A stretch of DNA of 64,000 nucleotides from DATBFG01 sp036558645 (GCA_036558645.1 DATBFG010000114.1:206050-270049), one strand, 5' to 3'. Counted from the stretch's first letter, positions 1-9,422 are shown. The notes: generated from the sequence alone by a model not told the origin. Numbers and translations: made by a program.

Positions 1-333
1 CTTGAACAATGGATCGGGCGTAGCATCGGATAACAGATTGCTGCGCTCAACTGTGAACATGTCGAAGGCTAGGCCGGGACGGATGTTCTCAGCCTGGATC
101 GACAACGTATCGTTTAACTTGCCGCGAATGACGGTTACCTTGGCTCGCGGAGTGGGATAGCCCGGAACACCGAGGCAGCTTACAAAACTCGGGTTCGGAT
201 ACAGGTAAAAGTGGGCGACATCAGCTTGAGCGGCCGCAGGCGGGGCTGCCAGCACCACGGTACCCAAGGCAAGCAAGAAAAGGGTGATGCACTTCTTGAA
301 GAGTGCGTTGAATCTGGGGGCATGGTGGTTCAT
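1..333 (-). CDS. Secreted protein of unknown function (N-terminal part, cut by window edge)
   Basis: An open frame of 111 codons runs from an ATG at 333 off the left edge of the window with no stop. The start is supported by an AGGAG about 10 bases upstream. The first ~37 residues form a classical signal peptide: basic N-terminus, a hydrophobic stretch LFLLALGTVVLAA, and a likely cleavage after an Ala-rich APPAAAQA. The mature part begins with a short beta-like segment (HFYLYPNPSFVSCLG) and includes RPGLAFDMFTVERSN. I do not recognise the family; the pattern suggests a periplasmic or extracellular beta-rich protein. The rest of the gene lies outside the window, so nothing can be said about its C-terminal domains. 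It is divergent from the wHTH regulator that starts near 540. Confidence 0.75.
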   Translation of the reverse strand, partial: MNHHAPRFNALFKKCITLFLLALGTVVLAAPPAAAQADVAHFYLYPNPSFVSCLGVPGYPTPRAKVTVIRGKLNDTLSIQAENIRPGLAFDMFTVERSNLLSDATPDPLFK

Positions 334-539
334 TTGCAGTGATCTCCTCGACTTCACTTTCGTCTTGTTGAATTTCAGTCCACGGAACCTTGCCGCGTCA
401 GGCTGGTTGCACTAGAATTCGCCTAACCTCAGCAAGACCGCCGACTTGATGGTGCGAACTTAGCCGCAACTATCCGGAATCGTCCTTAGTGGGTCGTAAA
501 GAAATTGCAGGAGTTTTCCAAGTCCGTTGCAAATCTGCT

Positions 540-2486
540 ATGACTCTGAAAACAAAGGCGCTGTATGAGTTCGACAAGTTCCGCTGCGATCCCGCGGAAC
601 AGCTGCTTTCGCGCGAGGGAAAACCGGTTTCATTAACTCCCAAGGCATTTGAAATCCTCGTCACCCTGGTTCAGAGCAACGGACGCCTCCTCACCAAGGA
701 GGAACTGATGCAAAAGGTGTGGCCGGACAGCTTTGTGGAGGAGGCAAACCTCACTGTCAATATCTCTGCACTCAGGAAAATCCTCGGGGAAACAAGTGCA
801 GGGCAGCAGTACATAGAGACCGTACCGAAACGGGGTTACCGGTTCCTGGTTCCGGTTAAAGAGCTCAAGGGCGACGAGAAGGTGCCCGCCAGAAAATCAT
901 CTGTCGCCGAAGAGAGTGATTTTTCGCAGAAGAGTCCAGGAACGGTCGCGGAGCAACCCCCTCACGATGCGGCATTTCCTGTCCGCAGGAAGGCTATTTG
1001 GAGAAATGTTGTTATCTCTGTCACTCTGCTCGCGCTCGTGGTGGTAGCGGCATATTTTTATCAGACACGATTTTCTCATCGGCAAATTGCGCCCCCGCCT
1101 CGCCGCCTGGCCATACTTCCCTTTCGCAACCTGGGTCAGAATCCGAACAGTGACTTTCTCGGTTTGTCACTGGCGGACGCCGTTATAAGCAAGCTTGGAT
1201 ACGTGAGCGCTTTGACGGTGCGCCCCTCCTACGCAACGGAGAAATACCGGAACCAGACGATCGATATCAAGAAAGTCGCGTCGGAATTGAATGTAGACAC
1301 ACTTCTTACGGGTGGGTTCATCCATGATGGGGATGATCTGCGAATCACGTGCCAACTCATCGATGTAAAGACAGAAAATCTCCTTTGGAAGGGAGCCTTT
1401 GATCTTCGTTACGACAAGTTACTGACGGTTCAGGACAACGTAGCGCAGCAGATTATTAAAGGCCTGGAACTGAGCCTCTCACCGTCCGAGGCGGAAAGGC
1501 TCAAACCGGATGAGCCGGTCGATCCACTGGCTTACGAGTATTATCTGCGAGGCGTTGATCTGTACACGCGCAACGACTTTCCAACTGCCATCAAAATGCT
1601 CGAGCGTTCCGCCGAGATTGGACCCAATTACGCTCTGACCTGGGCCTATCTGGGTCGCGCATACCACGCAAACGCTTCGTTCCACTTTGGAGGAAGCGAA
1701 CAGTATCGCAAGGCACAATCAGCTTTTGAACGTGCCTTGGCATTGCAGCCGACGCAGATTGAAGCCCGCATCTACATGGCCAATCACTTCACGGACACCG
1801 GGAGAGTGGAGGAAGCCGTTCCCTTGTTGCGCGAGGCGCTGCGCACCAATCCCAACCACGCCGAAATACATTGGGAACTGGGTTATGCGTATCGCTTTGC
1901 TGGAATGTTGAAAGAATCCGTCGCGGAAAGCGAGCAGGCGCGGCAACTCGATCCGGGAGTGAAGCTCAATAGCTCAACGGTGAACGGGTACTTGTATTTG
2001 GGAGAATACGATAGATTCCTGCAAAGCTTGCCGCCCGGTAATGACATTTCCCTGATCGTGTTCTACAAAGGGTTCGCCCAGTACTACCAGGGACGGCAGT
2101 CCGACGCAGCGGGGAATTTTGCACATGCCTTTGAGTTGAATCCTGACCTCTTCCAAGCACAGATCGGCCAGGCATTGAACTACGGCATCAACCATCAAGA
2201 GGCGAAGGGTGTCTCACTCCTTCAGCAGACAGAACAGAAACTGCACAACAGCGGCGCGGGGGATCCTGAGGCAGTTTATAAGATCGGACAGGCGTATGCG
2301 GTACTAGGCGACAAGAAATCAGCACTGCGAGTCTTGCGAGAGAGTGTCGACACCGGATTTTTTCCGTATCCGTATATGGCGAACGATCCGCTCCTGAGCG
2401 GTCTTCACGGCGAAAATGAGTTCGCCGACATACTCTCCAAGGCTCGGCAACGACACGAAGCCTTCAAGAAAACGTTCTTCGGCTAG
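540..2486 (+). CDS. CadC-like winged-helix transmembrane regulator with TPR repeats
   Basis: One-component regulator of about 648 residues. Residues ~8-105 form an OmpR/PhoB-type winged helix (LTPKAFEILVTLVQ, then NLTVNISALRKILGE and TVPKRGYRFL, the family hallmark). A single membrane segment lies at ~152-175. It is followed by a TolB/FlgO-like module (RRLAILPFRNLG, ~190-290) and then several TPR repeats to the C-terminus. The expected topology is DNA-binding domain in the cytoplasm and sensor/TPR part outside the membrane. The frame is open from a GTG at 489, but I chose the ATG at 540 because family members begin just before the wHTH; neither start has a good ribosome-binding site. Its target is unknown. 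The divergent secreted-protein gene at the left edge is an obvious candidate, by position only. It converges on dinB with a 23-base gap. Confidence 0.85.
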   Translation: MTLKTKALYEFDKFRCDPAEQLLSREGKPVSLTPKAFEILVTLVQSNGRLLTKEELMQKVWPDSFVEEANLTVNISALRKILGETSAGQQYIETVPKRGYRFLVPVKELKGDEKVPARKSSVAEESDFSQKSPGTVAEQPPHDAAFPVRRKAIWRNVVISVTLLALVVVAAYFYQTRFSHRQIAPPPRRLAILPFRNLGQNPNSDFLGLSLADAVISKLGYVSALTVRPSYATEKYRNQTIDIKKVASELNVDTLLTGGFIHDGDDLRITCQLIDVKTENLLWKGAFDLRYDKLLTVQDNVAQQIIKGLELSLSPSEAERLKPDEPVDPLAYEYYLRGVDLYTRNDFPTAIKMLERSAEIGPNYALTWAYLGRAYHANASFHFGGSEQYRKAQSAFERALALQPTQIEARIYMANHFTDTGRVEEAVPLLREALRTNPNHAEIHWELGYAYRFAGMLKESVAESEQARQLDPGVKLNSSTVNGYLYLGEYDRFLQSLPPGNDISLIVFYKGFAQYYQGRQSDAAGNFAHAFELNPDLFQAQIGQALNYGINHQEAKGVSLLQQTEQKLHNSGAGDPEAVYKIGQAYAVLGDKKSALRVLRESVDTGFFPYPYMANDPLLSGLHGENEFADILSKARQRHEAFKKTFFG

Positions 2487-2509
2487 CACTCAGGCGGAAA
2501 AAAATATTA

Positions 2510-3754
2510 TCACCCTTGCTTCTTCTTCCCTGGCAGATCTGCTGGATTTTCATGCGCCCGCTCGCGAAATGCGGCTTTCATCCCGCTGGCAAGAGTGACG
2601 CTGGATTCGCCATACTTGTCGCGTAATCGGTCCGCGGCAGAAAGAGCCTGTTTCCAACGCTCACGGCGGCCGTCCTCAAGCAGATCCCCTTGCTTGGCTT
2701 GGGTTTCAAACGAGGACGTCTGCACTCCCAGCAGGCGAATCTGAGCTCCCTTTTTCCAATTCTTACGGAATAACATACGCACTTGCTCGAAAATTTCGGT
2801 GTCGAGTTGCGTAGGATCGGGAAGAGTGTGCGCCCGCGTGATCGTAGTGAAGTCTTTGTAACGCAGCTTCAGCTGGACGGTGCGCGCAAAAAATCCCGCT
2901 TCGCGGAGTCGGCGTCCCACCATTTCGCTCAGTCGCATGAGAGTCGACTCGAGTTGCTCCTGATTAGCAGTGTCTTCGTTATAAGTGTGCTCATGGCTGA
3001 TGGATTTGGCGTCGAGATCGGCGCCAACTTCATTGTCAAACCAGCCGCCCGCGTCCTCACCGCGTGCCTTTCCGGCGAGCGCCAGTCCCCACTTGCCGAA
3101 GTGACCTTCAAGAAAAACTTCGTCAAACTGCGCTAAGTCTCCAACTTTGTGAATCCCTAACTGATTCAGATTCTGCTCGGTAACCTTGCCCACACCCGGA
3201 ATATCGCGAACGTCGAGTGGGGCCAGGAACGTTGCTTCCTGCCCCGGGACGACCCAAAGCACACCGTTGGGCTTGGCTTTTGCCGACGATACTTTCGCGA
3301 TCAGCCGCGAAACGCCGATGCCAATGGAACAGTTGAGCCGCGTCTCCTGCTTCATCTTTTCATGAAGGAGGTGAGCTGCGCGAAGCGGTCTTCCATGCAA
3401 GCGTTCCGTACCGGTCATGTCGAGATAAGCTTCATCGATCGACGCCATTTCCACTTGAGGTGAAAAGGTGGTCAGAACGTGGTGCACTTTCTCCGAGCAC
3501 TCACGGTAGCGTTCGGGATGGCCATCGACAAAGATCGCGTGCGGGCACATCTTGGCCGCGGTGCGAAGTGGCATAGCAGAATGCACGCCGAACTTGCGCG
3601 CTTCGTAAGATGCGGCGGATACCACGCCGCGTTCATCTCTCTGGCCACCGACAACAACGGCCTTCCCTTTTAGCGAGGGATCGAAAAGCTCCTCCACCGA
3701 GACGAAGAAGGCGTCCATGTCGACATGGAAGATGGTTTTGTCGTTGCCGAGCAT
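2510..3754 (-). CDS. dinB: DNA polymerase IV (Y-family translesion polymerase)
   Basis: 414 residues, a normal length for DinB. Catalytic carboxylates are in HVDMDAFFVSVE (residues ~10-21) and SIDEAYLDMTG (~105-115). The helix-hairpin-helix region DIPGVGKVTEQNLNQLG and the little-finger domain follow. The protein copies past damaged template bases with low fidelity. A weak match to the sliding-clamp binding peptide (QGDLLE, near residue 370) sits where a QLxLF-type peptide is usual, so clamp binding may be weak. The gene lies 72 bases downstream of glgA on the same strand, but nothing suggests a functional link. No LexA-type operator is obvious upstream. Confidence 0.95.
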   Translation of the reverse strand: MLGNDKTIFHVDMDAFFVSVEELFDPSLKGKAVVVGGQRDERGVVSAASYEARKFGVHSAMPLRTAAKMCPHAIFVDGHPERYRECSEKVHHVLTTFSPQVEMASIDEAYLDMTGTERLHGRPLRAAHLLHEKMKQETRLNCSIGIGVSRLIAKVSSAKAKPNGVLWVVPGQEATFLAPLDVRDIPGVGKVTEQNLNQLGIHKVGDLAQFDEVFLEGHFGKWGLALAGKARGEDAGGWFDNEVGADLDAKSISHEHTYNEDTANQEQLESTLMRLSEMVGRRLREAGFFARTVQLKLRYKDFTTITRAHTLPDPTQLDTEIFEQVRMLFRKNWKKGAQIRLLGVQTSSFETQAKQGDLLEDGRRERWKQALSAADRLRDKYGESSVTLASGMKAAFRERAHENPADLPGKKKQG

Positions 3755-3826
3755 GGCGGGAAACGTTACTGGGGATGATTGTATCAGCGACGCAAATCAG
3801 GCGACCCGGGATGAGACGATCTGATT

Positions 3827-5287
3827 CTATGCATTCGCGGCGGCACGTGCCTGCCGCACTCGTTCATACACGCGAATGTACTCCTTGGCTGATGCATTCC
3901 AGGAAAAATCCTTGGTCATGCCGTTACGCATCAACTTCTGCCACGAGGTCTGATCGCGAAAGGCTTGCAGTGCATGCTTAATGGTCAACAGCAGGGATTC
4001 CCCGCTGTATTCGACAAACTTGAAACCTGTACCCTTCCAGCTTCGCGGTTCCCAAGGCTCGATGGTGTCGTCGAGGCCTCCGGTGGCGCGTACGATGGGG
4101 ACCGTTCCGTATTTCAAGCTGTAGAGCTGGTTCAACCCTGCCGGTTCGTATCGCGAAGGCATAAGAAACATATCGCTTCCGGCTTCGATCTTGTGCGCCA
4201 GCGTGTTGTCAAACGCCACACGCACGGCGATCTTGTGTGGAAACTGCCTTTGGAGGCGCAAGAACATTTCCTCATATGACTTGTCGCCAGTACCGAGGGT
4301 AACGACGATCATGTCTTCCCGTGCCAGGCGATCCATGATCTGTGAGATAAGATCAAATCCCTTCTGGGCGGCAAAGCGGGAAACTATCCCTAGTACCGGG
4401 AGTTGTGAGTCGGGGTTCTTGATTCCGAAGGTGGCAAGCAGATCCTGTTTGCACTTTTGCTTACCTGACAAATCCTCGGGCGTGTAATGGGCAGCGATGA
4501 ACTTGTCGGTTGCTGGGTTCCATTCGTCATAGTCCACGCCGTTCAGGATCCCCGTCACAGTTGCGGACCGGTCACGCAGAACGCCTTCCAGACCAAAACC
4601 GAACTCCGTGGTCTGAATTTCATGGCTATATCTGCGACTTACAGCCGTGATGAAGTCGGAGTAGACCAGCGCACCCTTCAGGAAGTTCACATTTCCGAAA
4701 AATTCCATCTTGGCGATGGTGAATAGATCCCATGGAAGGGTCAGGAGCGGAAGGGTGTCCGGAGGGAACAACCCCTGGTAACCCATGTTGTGAATGGTGA
4801 AGACGGTTCCGGCATCGCGGAAGGCAGGATCCTCAGCATACTGAGTACGAAGCAGGACTGGAATCAGGGCAGTCTGCCAGTCATGACAATGAAACAGATG
4901 CGGGACTCCGACAATCTTAGAAGCCTCAAGCACGGCTCGCGAAAACAGGGCGAACCGTTCGGCGTTGTCGGGATAGTCGCCACTCGAAGTTCCGTAAAGT
5001 CCTTCGCGACTAAAAAATGGCGGATATTCGACGAAGTAGTAGCGAACACCGGAATGGTCACCGGCATTCAAGACCGAGCAGAAGCGGTATCGATCATCGA
5101 ATGGAACAGTAATGCTGGGTACGACGGTCTTTGGGTCGTTCAGCTTGGTTTGGAGATAGCGCGGAAGGTAGACACTCACCTCGTGTCCGGCCGCGGCGAG
5201 TGCACGCGGCAAGGCGCCGACCACATCAGCCAAACCGCCGGTTTTGGAAAACGGTACGCACTCCGAAGCCGCGAACGCAACACGCAT
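3827..5287 (-). CDS. glgA: Glycogen synthase (ADP-glucose type)
   Basis: 486 residues, GT5 family. The N-terminal ADP-glucose-binding signature KTGGLADVVGALPRAL lies at ~16-31. The C-terminal GT-B half carries RYEPAGLNQLYSLKYGTVP with the conserved Glu of the E-x7-E motif and the glycine-rich TGGLDDTI. It transfers glucose from ADP-glucose to alpha-1,4-glucan in the cytoplasm. The ATG at 5287 directly precedes the conserved MRVAFAASECVPFSKTGG. No other glg genes are in the window, so the rest of the glycogen pathway is elsewhere. It is divergent from ksgA across about 140 bases. Confidence 0.95.
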   Translation of the reverse strand: MRVAFAASECVPFSKTGGLADVVGALPRALAAAGHEVSVYLPRYLQTKLNDPKTVVPSITVPFDDRYRFCSVLNAGDHSGVRYYFVEYPPFFSREGLYGTSSGDYPDNAERFALFSRAVLEASKIVGVPHLFHCHDWQTALIPVLLRTQYAEDPAFRDAGTVFTIHNMGYQGLFPPDTLPLLTLPWDLFTIAKMEFFGNVNFLKGALVYSDFITAVSRRYSHEIQTTEFGFGLEGVLRDRSATVTGILNGVDYDEWNPATDKFIAAHYTPEDLSGKQKCKQDLLATFGIKNPDSQLPVLGIVSRFAAQKGFDLISQIMDRLAREDMIVVTLGTGDKSYEEMFLRLQRQFPHKIAVRVAFDNTLAHKIEAGSDMFLMPSRYEPAGLNQLYSLKYGTVPIVRATGGLDDTIEPWEPRSWKGTGFKFVEYSGESLLLTIKHALQAFRDQTSWQKLMRNGMTKDFSWNASAKEYIRVYERVRQARAAANA

Positions 5288-5429
5288 GAAGCCTTAACCT
5301 CCCGGATGCAGCATCGCATCCACGCAAGCTATGATAGGACGTTCCCCGGGGCTGAGCACATCGTCCGGGAAGTACAGACTCGTGCGGTGAAACATCGCAG
5401 TCTATATGCGGGGAGGAAAGAGGGTCAAT

Positions 5430-6293
5430 GTGCCAAAGGGATCGGCGACAACCCGGGTTCGTAAGAAGCCGAAACTCGGGCAGCACTTCCTGGCCGACCA
5501 GTCGGCAGCGATTCGCATTGTGGATGCTCTTGGCGACGTTTCAGCCAGCACGGTGTTGGAAATCGGTCCCGGACATGGCGCCATCACCTCCCTGCTGGCA
5601 CAACGTGCACGGCGCCTGATTGCCGTCGAACTCGATCGTGTTCTGGCGGCGCAGTTGCGCATGAACTTCGCGCTCATGCCGAATGTCGAGATTATCGAGG
5701 GCGATATTCTCGCCATTGACTTTCACACCCTGTTCGGCCCCAAGCCCGGGAGCACGCGGCCCGGCATGGAGATTGCTCCGGAACCAGTAAAGGTTGTGGG
5801 CAATGTTCCGTATTACATTACGTCGGACATCCTGTTGCGGTTGTTTCAATATCGAAAGTACTTCGGCATACTCGTCCTGATGCTCCAACGTGAAGTGGCG
5901 GACCGCATCGCTGTGCAACCGGGCAAGAGTGAGTATGGATTACTCTCGGCGACCACGCAGCTTTATGCGGATGTGGAGAAGTTGTTCACTCTTCCACAGG
6001 GTGCTTTCTCTCCCCCTCCGAAAGTGCAATCGACCGTTGTCCGCCTTACACCTGGGAAGCGCCTGGAAGGGCTGAATGTTCCAGAGGCTGATTTCATGGC
6101 GTTTCTCAAGCTCGCATTTGGACAGAAGCGAAAGACGCTTTGGAATAATCTGAAGGAACGCTATCAAGCCGACATTGTCAGGGCGGCATTGGAGAAGAGC
6201 GAAATTAAGCCCAATGTGCGTGCCGAGACGCTCTCGCTCGAGGACACGGCGGAGCTGTTTCGCGAACTCCCGCGCAACAAATCGAATCCCTAA
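5430..6293 (+). CDS. ksgA: 16S rRNA dimethyladenosine transferase KsgA
   Basis: Rossmann-fold methyltransferase that dimethylates the two adjacent adenosines near the 3' end of 16S rRNA. The motifs are PKLGQHFLADQSAA, the SAM-binding LEIGPGHGAITSLL, GDIL, and the catalytic NVPYYIT (NxPY). The C-terminal domain contains FGQKRKTLWNNLK. The frame is also open from an ATG at 5406, but that ATG has no ribosome-binding site. The GTG at 5430 is preceded by GGAGG at 5411 and AGAGGG ending 5 bases upstream, so I take it as the start (287 residues). The MEMO-family gene follows 21 bases later and may be co-transcribed. Confidence 0.95.
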   Translation: MPKGSATTRVRKKPKLGQHFLADQSAAIRIVDALGDVSASTVLEIGPGHGAITSLLAQRARRLIAVELDRVLAAQLRMNFALMPNVEIIEGDILAIDFHTLFGPKPGSTRPGMEIAPEPVKVVGNVPYYITSDILLRLFQYRKYFGILVLMLQREVADRIAVQPGKSEYGLLSATTQLYADVEKLFTLPQGAFSPPPKVQSTVVRLTPGKRLEGLNVPEADFMAFLKLAFGQKRKTLWNNLKERYQADIVRAALEKSEIKPNVRAETLSLEDTAELFRELPRNKSNP

Positions 6294-6314
6294 TTTCAGT
6301 CTGTGGAGGTCACA

Positions 6315-7127
6315 ATGACTTCAACAGTACGTACTCCAGCGGTTGCCGGGCGGTTCTATCCGGATGATCCTCATGTGCTCGAAATGGCTGTTCGTTCTTT
6401 TGTCACGCCCCCGCAGGAGCGGTTGAGCGCGTTGGGCTGTGTAGTACCTCATGCGGGGTATATCTATTCCGGCGAAGTTGCCGGAGCGGTGTTCGCAAGG
6501 ATCGAAGTTCCGCAGCGATGCATTGTGCTCTGCCCGAACCATACGGGGATAGGGTATCCACTGGCGATCATGAGCAAAGGCACATGGACCACGCCTTTGG
6601 GGAATACGGAGATCGATTCTGAACTAGCTGATGCCCTGAAAAAGGGCTTCTCTGAATTACATGAGGATTCCTCAGCACATCAGGGAGAACACGCCATTGA
6701 AGTACAGCTGCCCTTTCTCAGAGTAGTTCGACCAGACAGCCGATTTGTTCCTATCGCTATCGGCACGCGTCGACTGGATATCCTGGAATCACTGGGTGAA
6801 AGCATCGCCCAAGCGATTGCTGACCAGGAGGAGCACGTCTTGATTATTGCCTCCAGCGACATGAATCATTATGAAAGCGACGCCGTTACGAGAGTGAAGG
6901 ATCAAAAGGCAATCGACTGCATGCTCGCACGAGATCCTCAATCCTTGTTCGAAGTCGTGAATCGGGAAGAAATCAGCATGTGCGGATTCGGGCCGACGGT
7001 CAGCATGATCACAGCGGCGAATCGGCTTGGGGCTACGGTTGCGGAGTTGGTACGGTACGCAACCTCAGGCGACGTGTCCGGAGATCGAGATATGGTGGTG
7101 GGCTATGCTGGAGTTGTCGTCCACTAG
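6315..7127 (+). CDS. amrB: MEMO1-family protein (AmmeMemoRadiSam system protein B)
   Basis: About 270 residues. The family hallmarks are an N-terminal RTPAVAGRFYPDD, VVPHAGYIYSGEVAGAVF, CPNHTG, SAHQGEHAIEVQLPFL and ASSDMNHYE. The fold resembles class III extradiol dioxygenases, with conserved His residues (HAGY, NHTG, H in GEHAIE) that could bind a metal. The function in bacteria is not established. The ATG at 6315 has GGAGG 5 bases upstream; the in-frame GTG at 6303 lies inside that signal and is rejected as start. The partner genes of the three-part AmmeMemoRadiSam set (AMMECR1-like and radical SAM) are not adjacent in this window. It is followed by a bidirectional hairpin terminator. Confidence 0.9.
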   Translation: MTSTVRTPAVAGRFYPDDPHVLEMAVRSFVTPPQERLSALGCVVPHAGYIYSGEVAGAVFARIEVPQRCIVLCPNHTGIGYPLAIMSKGTWTTPLGNTEIDSELADALKKGFSELHEDSSAHQGEHAIEVQLPFLRVVRPDSRFVPIAIGTRRLDILESLGESIAQAIADQEEHVLIIASSDMNHYESDAVTRVKDQKAIDCMLARDPQSLFEVVNREEISMCGFGPTVSMITAANRLGATVAELVRYATSGDVSGDRDMVVGYAGVVVH

Positions 7128-7133
7128 GGCAAA

Positions 7134-7162
7134 AACTCAGGACGGCCGAGCCGTCCTGAGTT
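7134..7162. terminator. Bidirectional hairpin between convergent genes
   Basis: A perfect 12-bp stem (AACTCAGGACGG paired with CCGTCCTGAGTT) closes a five-base loop. It is flanked by AAAA on the left and only a short TT on the right. It lies between the stop of the MEMO-family gene and the stop of the FecR gene, the right place for a shared terminator. Because the A/T flank is asymmetric, it should work better for the minus-strand FecR gene. Confidence 0.7.
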
Positions 7163-7181
7163 CAATCACTTCTTGCATTTG

Positions 7182-8576
7182 TTACTGATGCGGGACGCGA
7201 GGGGAAGACGTATGAGGAACCGGAGTACGCGGGGCTGATGGCGATGAGACTCGCGGACTCGAACCGGCAGCTGGCCGCCCCATGGTCGAGGTTGATGGTG
7301 TCCTGGTCGTTGTGCCGGGCATCGCGGATGGCGAAGAGACGGGCGCACGTTGGGCCGCAGCCGCAGCCCTTTGAGCCGAGGCCGCTGACGCGGTTGGGAT
7401 CGGAATCGTGTGAATGTCCGTCGCGACCAAACCCTTCTGCTGCACTTGCGGCGAGAGCTTGCTCAGGTTCTTAACGCTACCTCGTGGAACACCGAGCCCG
7501 GCCGAGCCATCACGGATCACAACCTGCCTTGGCGAAGCAGCTAACCCGCTAACCGGTCCACCGCTGACAACCACAGTCCTCCCTCCTCCGGTTGAGGGAA
7601 CACGGGGCACGACGTAGGTTCCGGGAGCATTGAGGACGCGGGGCGTGACATATCCGTACCAAGCGCCGCCCGGTTGCCACATCCATCCATAGCTGGGAAC
7701 AAACATCCAATTACCGTAATGGTATGGAACCCATCCCCAGGGATACGCGGAGACCCAGTTGTAACCAAAACCCGGCGAATAGAACCAAGAGCCGCTCATG
7801 AAAGGGTCCCATCCGGCATTCGCGAAATAAGGCTGCCACATCATGCCGTAGCCAGCCACATTGGTGAAGTTGCCGTAGTAATTCAGGTCAGCCGTTCCGT
7901 ACGAATATGGCGAGTAGGAAGAAGAGGAGCTGCGAGCCATGTAGCGCTGGTGATAGTCTTCCTGCTGCTTGTCCCAGGAATCGAAGGGATCCTCTTCGAG
8001 ATTCTTCGCCAGCTGGAATTTATCGTTGTCAGCCAGATCGAATGTCACCGTTTGCTTCTTGTCGATAGAGGCACTTCCAGACGGACCTTCAACTTTAAGT
8101 TGACCCTTGAACAGGGCTAGAGTGGCGTCTGTGTAGCCCATTTCAACGCGGAGGTGAACTGGGTTGATCGCGGTGAACTGTTCCCTTCCGAACTTCATTG
8201 TGAACTGGTCGTTGCTCGATCCCGAGAAATTCAAGTAAGCCGTTCCCTCTTGTAGATGGACGGTTGAAACTTTGCCTCCGGAGTCACGGAGAGAAAGCTC
8301 CGGGAAATCGACGACCGTTCCGGGAGTCAGGCGGAGCGTGCTGCCGTCTTCAAACTCAACCTCGGCTCGCCCATCATTGTTGGTGCGTATTTTTGCGCCC
8401 TGAGTAATAGGAAGATTGAGAAATGCTTTTTCGTATCCTTGAGTGCGGTCGATCTGAACGTCGCCTTCGACCAAGCTAAGGCGCACGATTCTTACGTTGG
8501 AATCGGCGAATGCCGAGATCGCAGCCAACGCGGCGAGAACGAGAGGCAGCGTGAAAAATTTGACCCGACTGGACAT
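7182..8576 (-). CDS. Exported FecR-domain protein with Trp/Tyr/Gly-rich tail
   Basis: 464 residues. A signal peptide (FFTLPLVLAALAAISAFA) is followed by a FecR-type beta domain at ~28-180 (SLVEGDVQIDR, ITQGAKIRTNNDGRAEVEF, GSTLRLTPGTVVDF). A region at ~215-310 is rich in aromatic-Gly motifs (GWDPFMSGSWFYSPGFGY, VSAYPWGWVPYHYGNW), and the last ~100 residues are a disordered Pro/Ser/Thr/Ala tail. The layout fits an outer-surface or periplasmic protein, not the classical inner-membrane anti-sigma FecR. The ATG at 8576 has GGGGGAA upstream. There is no sigma factor or TonB receptor nearby, so a signalling role is not supported. The aromatic repeat region occurs in many uncharacterised Gram-negative secreted proteins. 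Confidence 0.8.
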   Translation of the reverse strand: MSSRVKFFTLPLVLAALAAISAFADSNVRIVRLSLVEGDVQIDRTQGYEKAFLNLPITQGAKIRTNNDGRAEVEFEDGSTLRLTPGTVVDFPELSLRDSGGKVSTVHLQEGTAYLNFSGSSNDQFTMKFGREQFTAINPVHLRVEMGYTDATLALFKGQLKVEGPSGSASIDKKQTVTFDLADNDKFQLAKNLEEDPFDSWDKQQEDYHQRYMARSSSSSYSPYSYGTADLNYYGNFTNVAGYGMMWQPYFANAGWDPFMSGSWFYSPGFGYNWVSAYPWGWVPYHYGNWMFVPSYGWMWQPGGAWYGYVTPRVLNAPGTYVVPRVPSTGGGRTVVVSGGPVSGLAASPRQVVIRDGSAGLGVPRGSVKNLSKLSPQVQQKGLVATDIHTIPIPTASAASAQRAAAAAQRAPVSSPSAMPGTTTRTPSTSTMGRPAAGSSPRVSSPSAPRTPVPHTSSPRVPHQ

Positions 8577-8732
8577 GGAAGTTCCCCCAAACCAGACACT
8601 TTACTAGATTAGAACCCTTGAGGGTCACAATAGTTGCATCTTCAAGAAACGCTGTAACCCGTAACCCAGGCCTTCGCGGCCGGACAAGACTCGATTAAGC
8701 AACTACTTGCAACGGACACAACCACGGGACAT

Positions 8733-9422
8733 TCATTTCGACTGTGCCGTTGCGAGTTCCAGTATTCTTTGGGCGCGGCTCCTCACGGGGTTGATGATGG
8801 TGGGATCGGATGCAATCTGCTGCAGAATTGGGCCGAGGGCGGGAAGACCTTCCAGAGCGTTCTGCTTTGCAGCGGCCTCCATTCGCTTGAGTTCGTCATC
8901 CAGCGCCAGTTTCTGATAGCGGCGATAGAACTCGATCCGGCGCCCGAACTCCATTGTGGTCGAGAAATCCTGAAAAAACGTGGTGAGATTCTGGATGGCC
9001 TGAATTTGCGAGTAGTTGTAGGTCGCATGACCCGTCTTGTCGTCATCTTTATAGGCAAGGGTCTTGACACCGGTCATAGCCAGATTTTTCTTGCCCGAGT
9101 CGATGGTACCCCGGAAATAGTTTGCTCGCTTTGCCAGATCGAAGATGCGCTCCGAAGTCGAAGACGGAAGCGAGACATTCAGATGAAAAGGTTCCCCTTG
9201 CTCGCCAACAGAATCAGACTTTCCGGTTGAGTCGTAAGTCGCATGGCCGTCAGCGTTCACCACAACTTCGTAGTGATCAGGTTGAGATCCTGGAAAATCG
9301 AAAGTGAAGGTGATTGACGCGGTTGCGCTCAACGTGGGCGGAACGAGCACGAATGCCAGCGAAGCAATTGCCGAGAGAAAAAGACCTTGAGACCAGAGTC
9401 GAGACAACGCGCCGCGTAGCAT
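8733..9422 (-). CDS. Exported protein of unknown function
   Basis: 229 residues. It starts with a signal peptide or signal anchor (GLFLSAIASLAFVLVPPTLSA). The mature part has a beta-rich N-terminal half (SITFTFDFPGSQPDHYEVVV, HATYDSTGKSD) and a helical C-terminal half (FGRRIEFYRRYQKLALDDEL). The end is a helix-rich PVRSRAQRILELA. I do not recognise a named family. It lies 93 bases downstream of ruvC on the same strand and may be transcribed with it. No enzyme motif is visible. A periplasmic location is the only firm inference. Confidence 0.7.
   Translation of the reverse strand: MLRGALSRLWSQGLFLSAIASLAFVLVPPTLSATASITFTFDFPGSQPDHYEVVVNADGHATYDSTGKSDSVGEQGEPFHLNVSLPSSTSERIFDLAKRANYFRGTIDSGKKNLAMTGVKTLAYKDDDKTGHATYNYSQIQAIQNLTTFFQDFSTTMEFGRRIEFYRRYQKLALDDELKRMEAAAKQNALEGLPALGPILQQIASDPTIINPVRSRAQRILELATAQSK

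Noticed and set aside
4790..5464. 224-codon plus-strand frame opposite glgA
   Set aside because: It is antisense to conserved glgA motifs and has no recognisable domain. It is a shadow of GC-rich codon bias.
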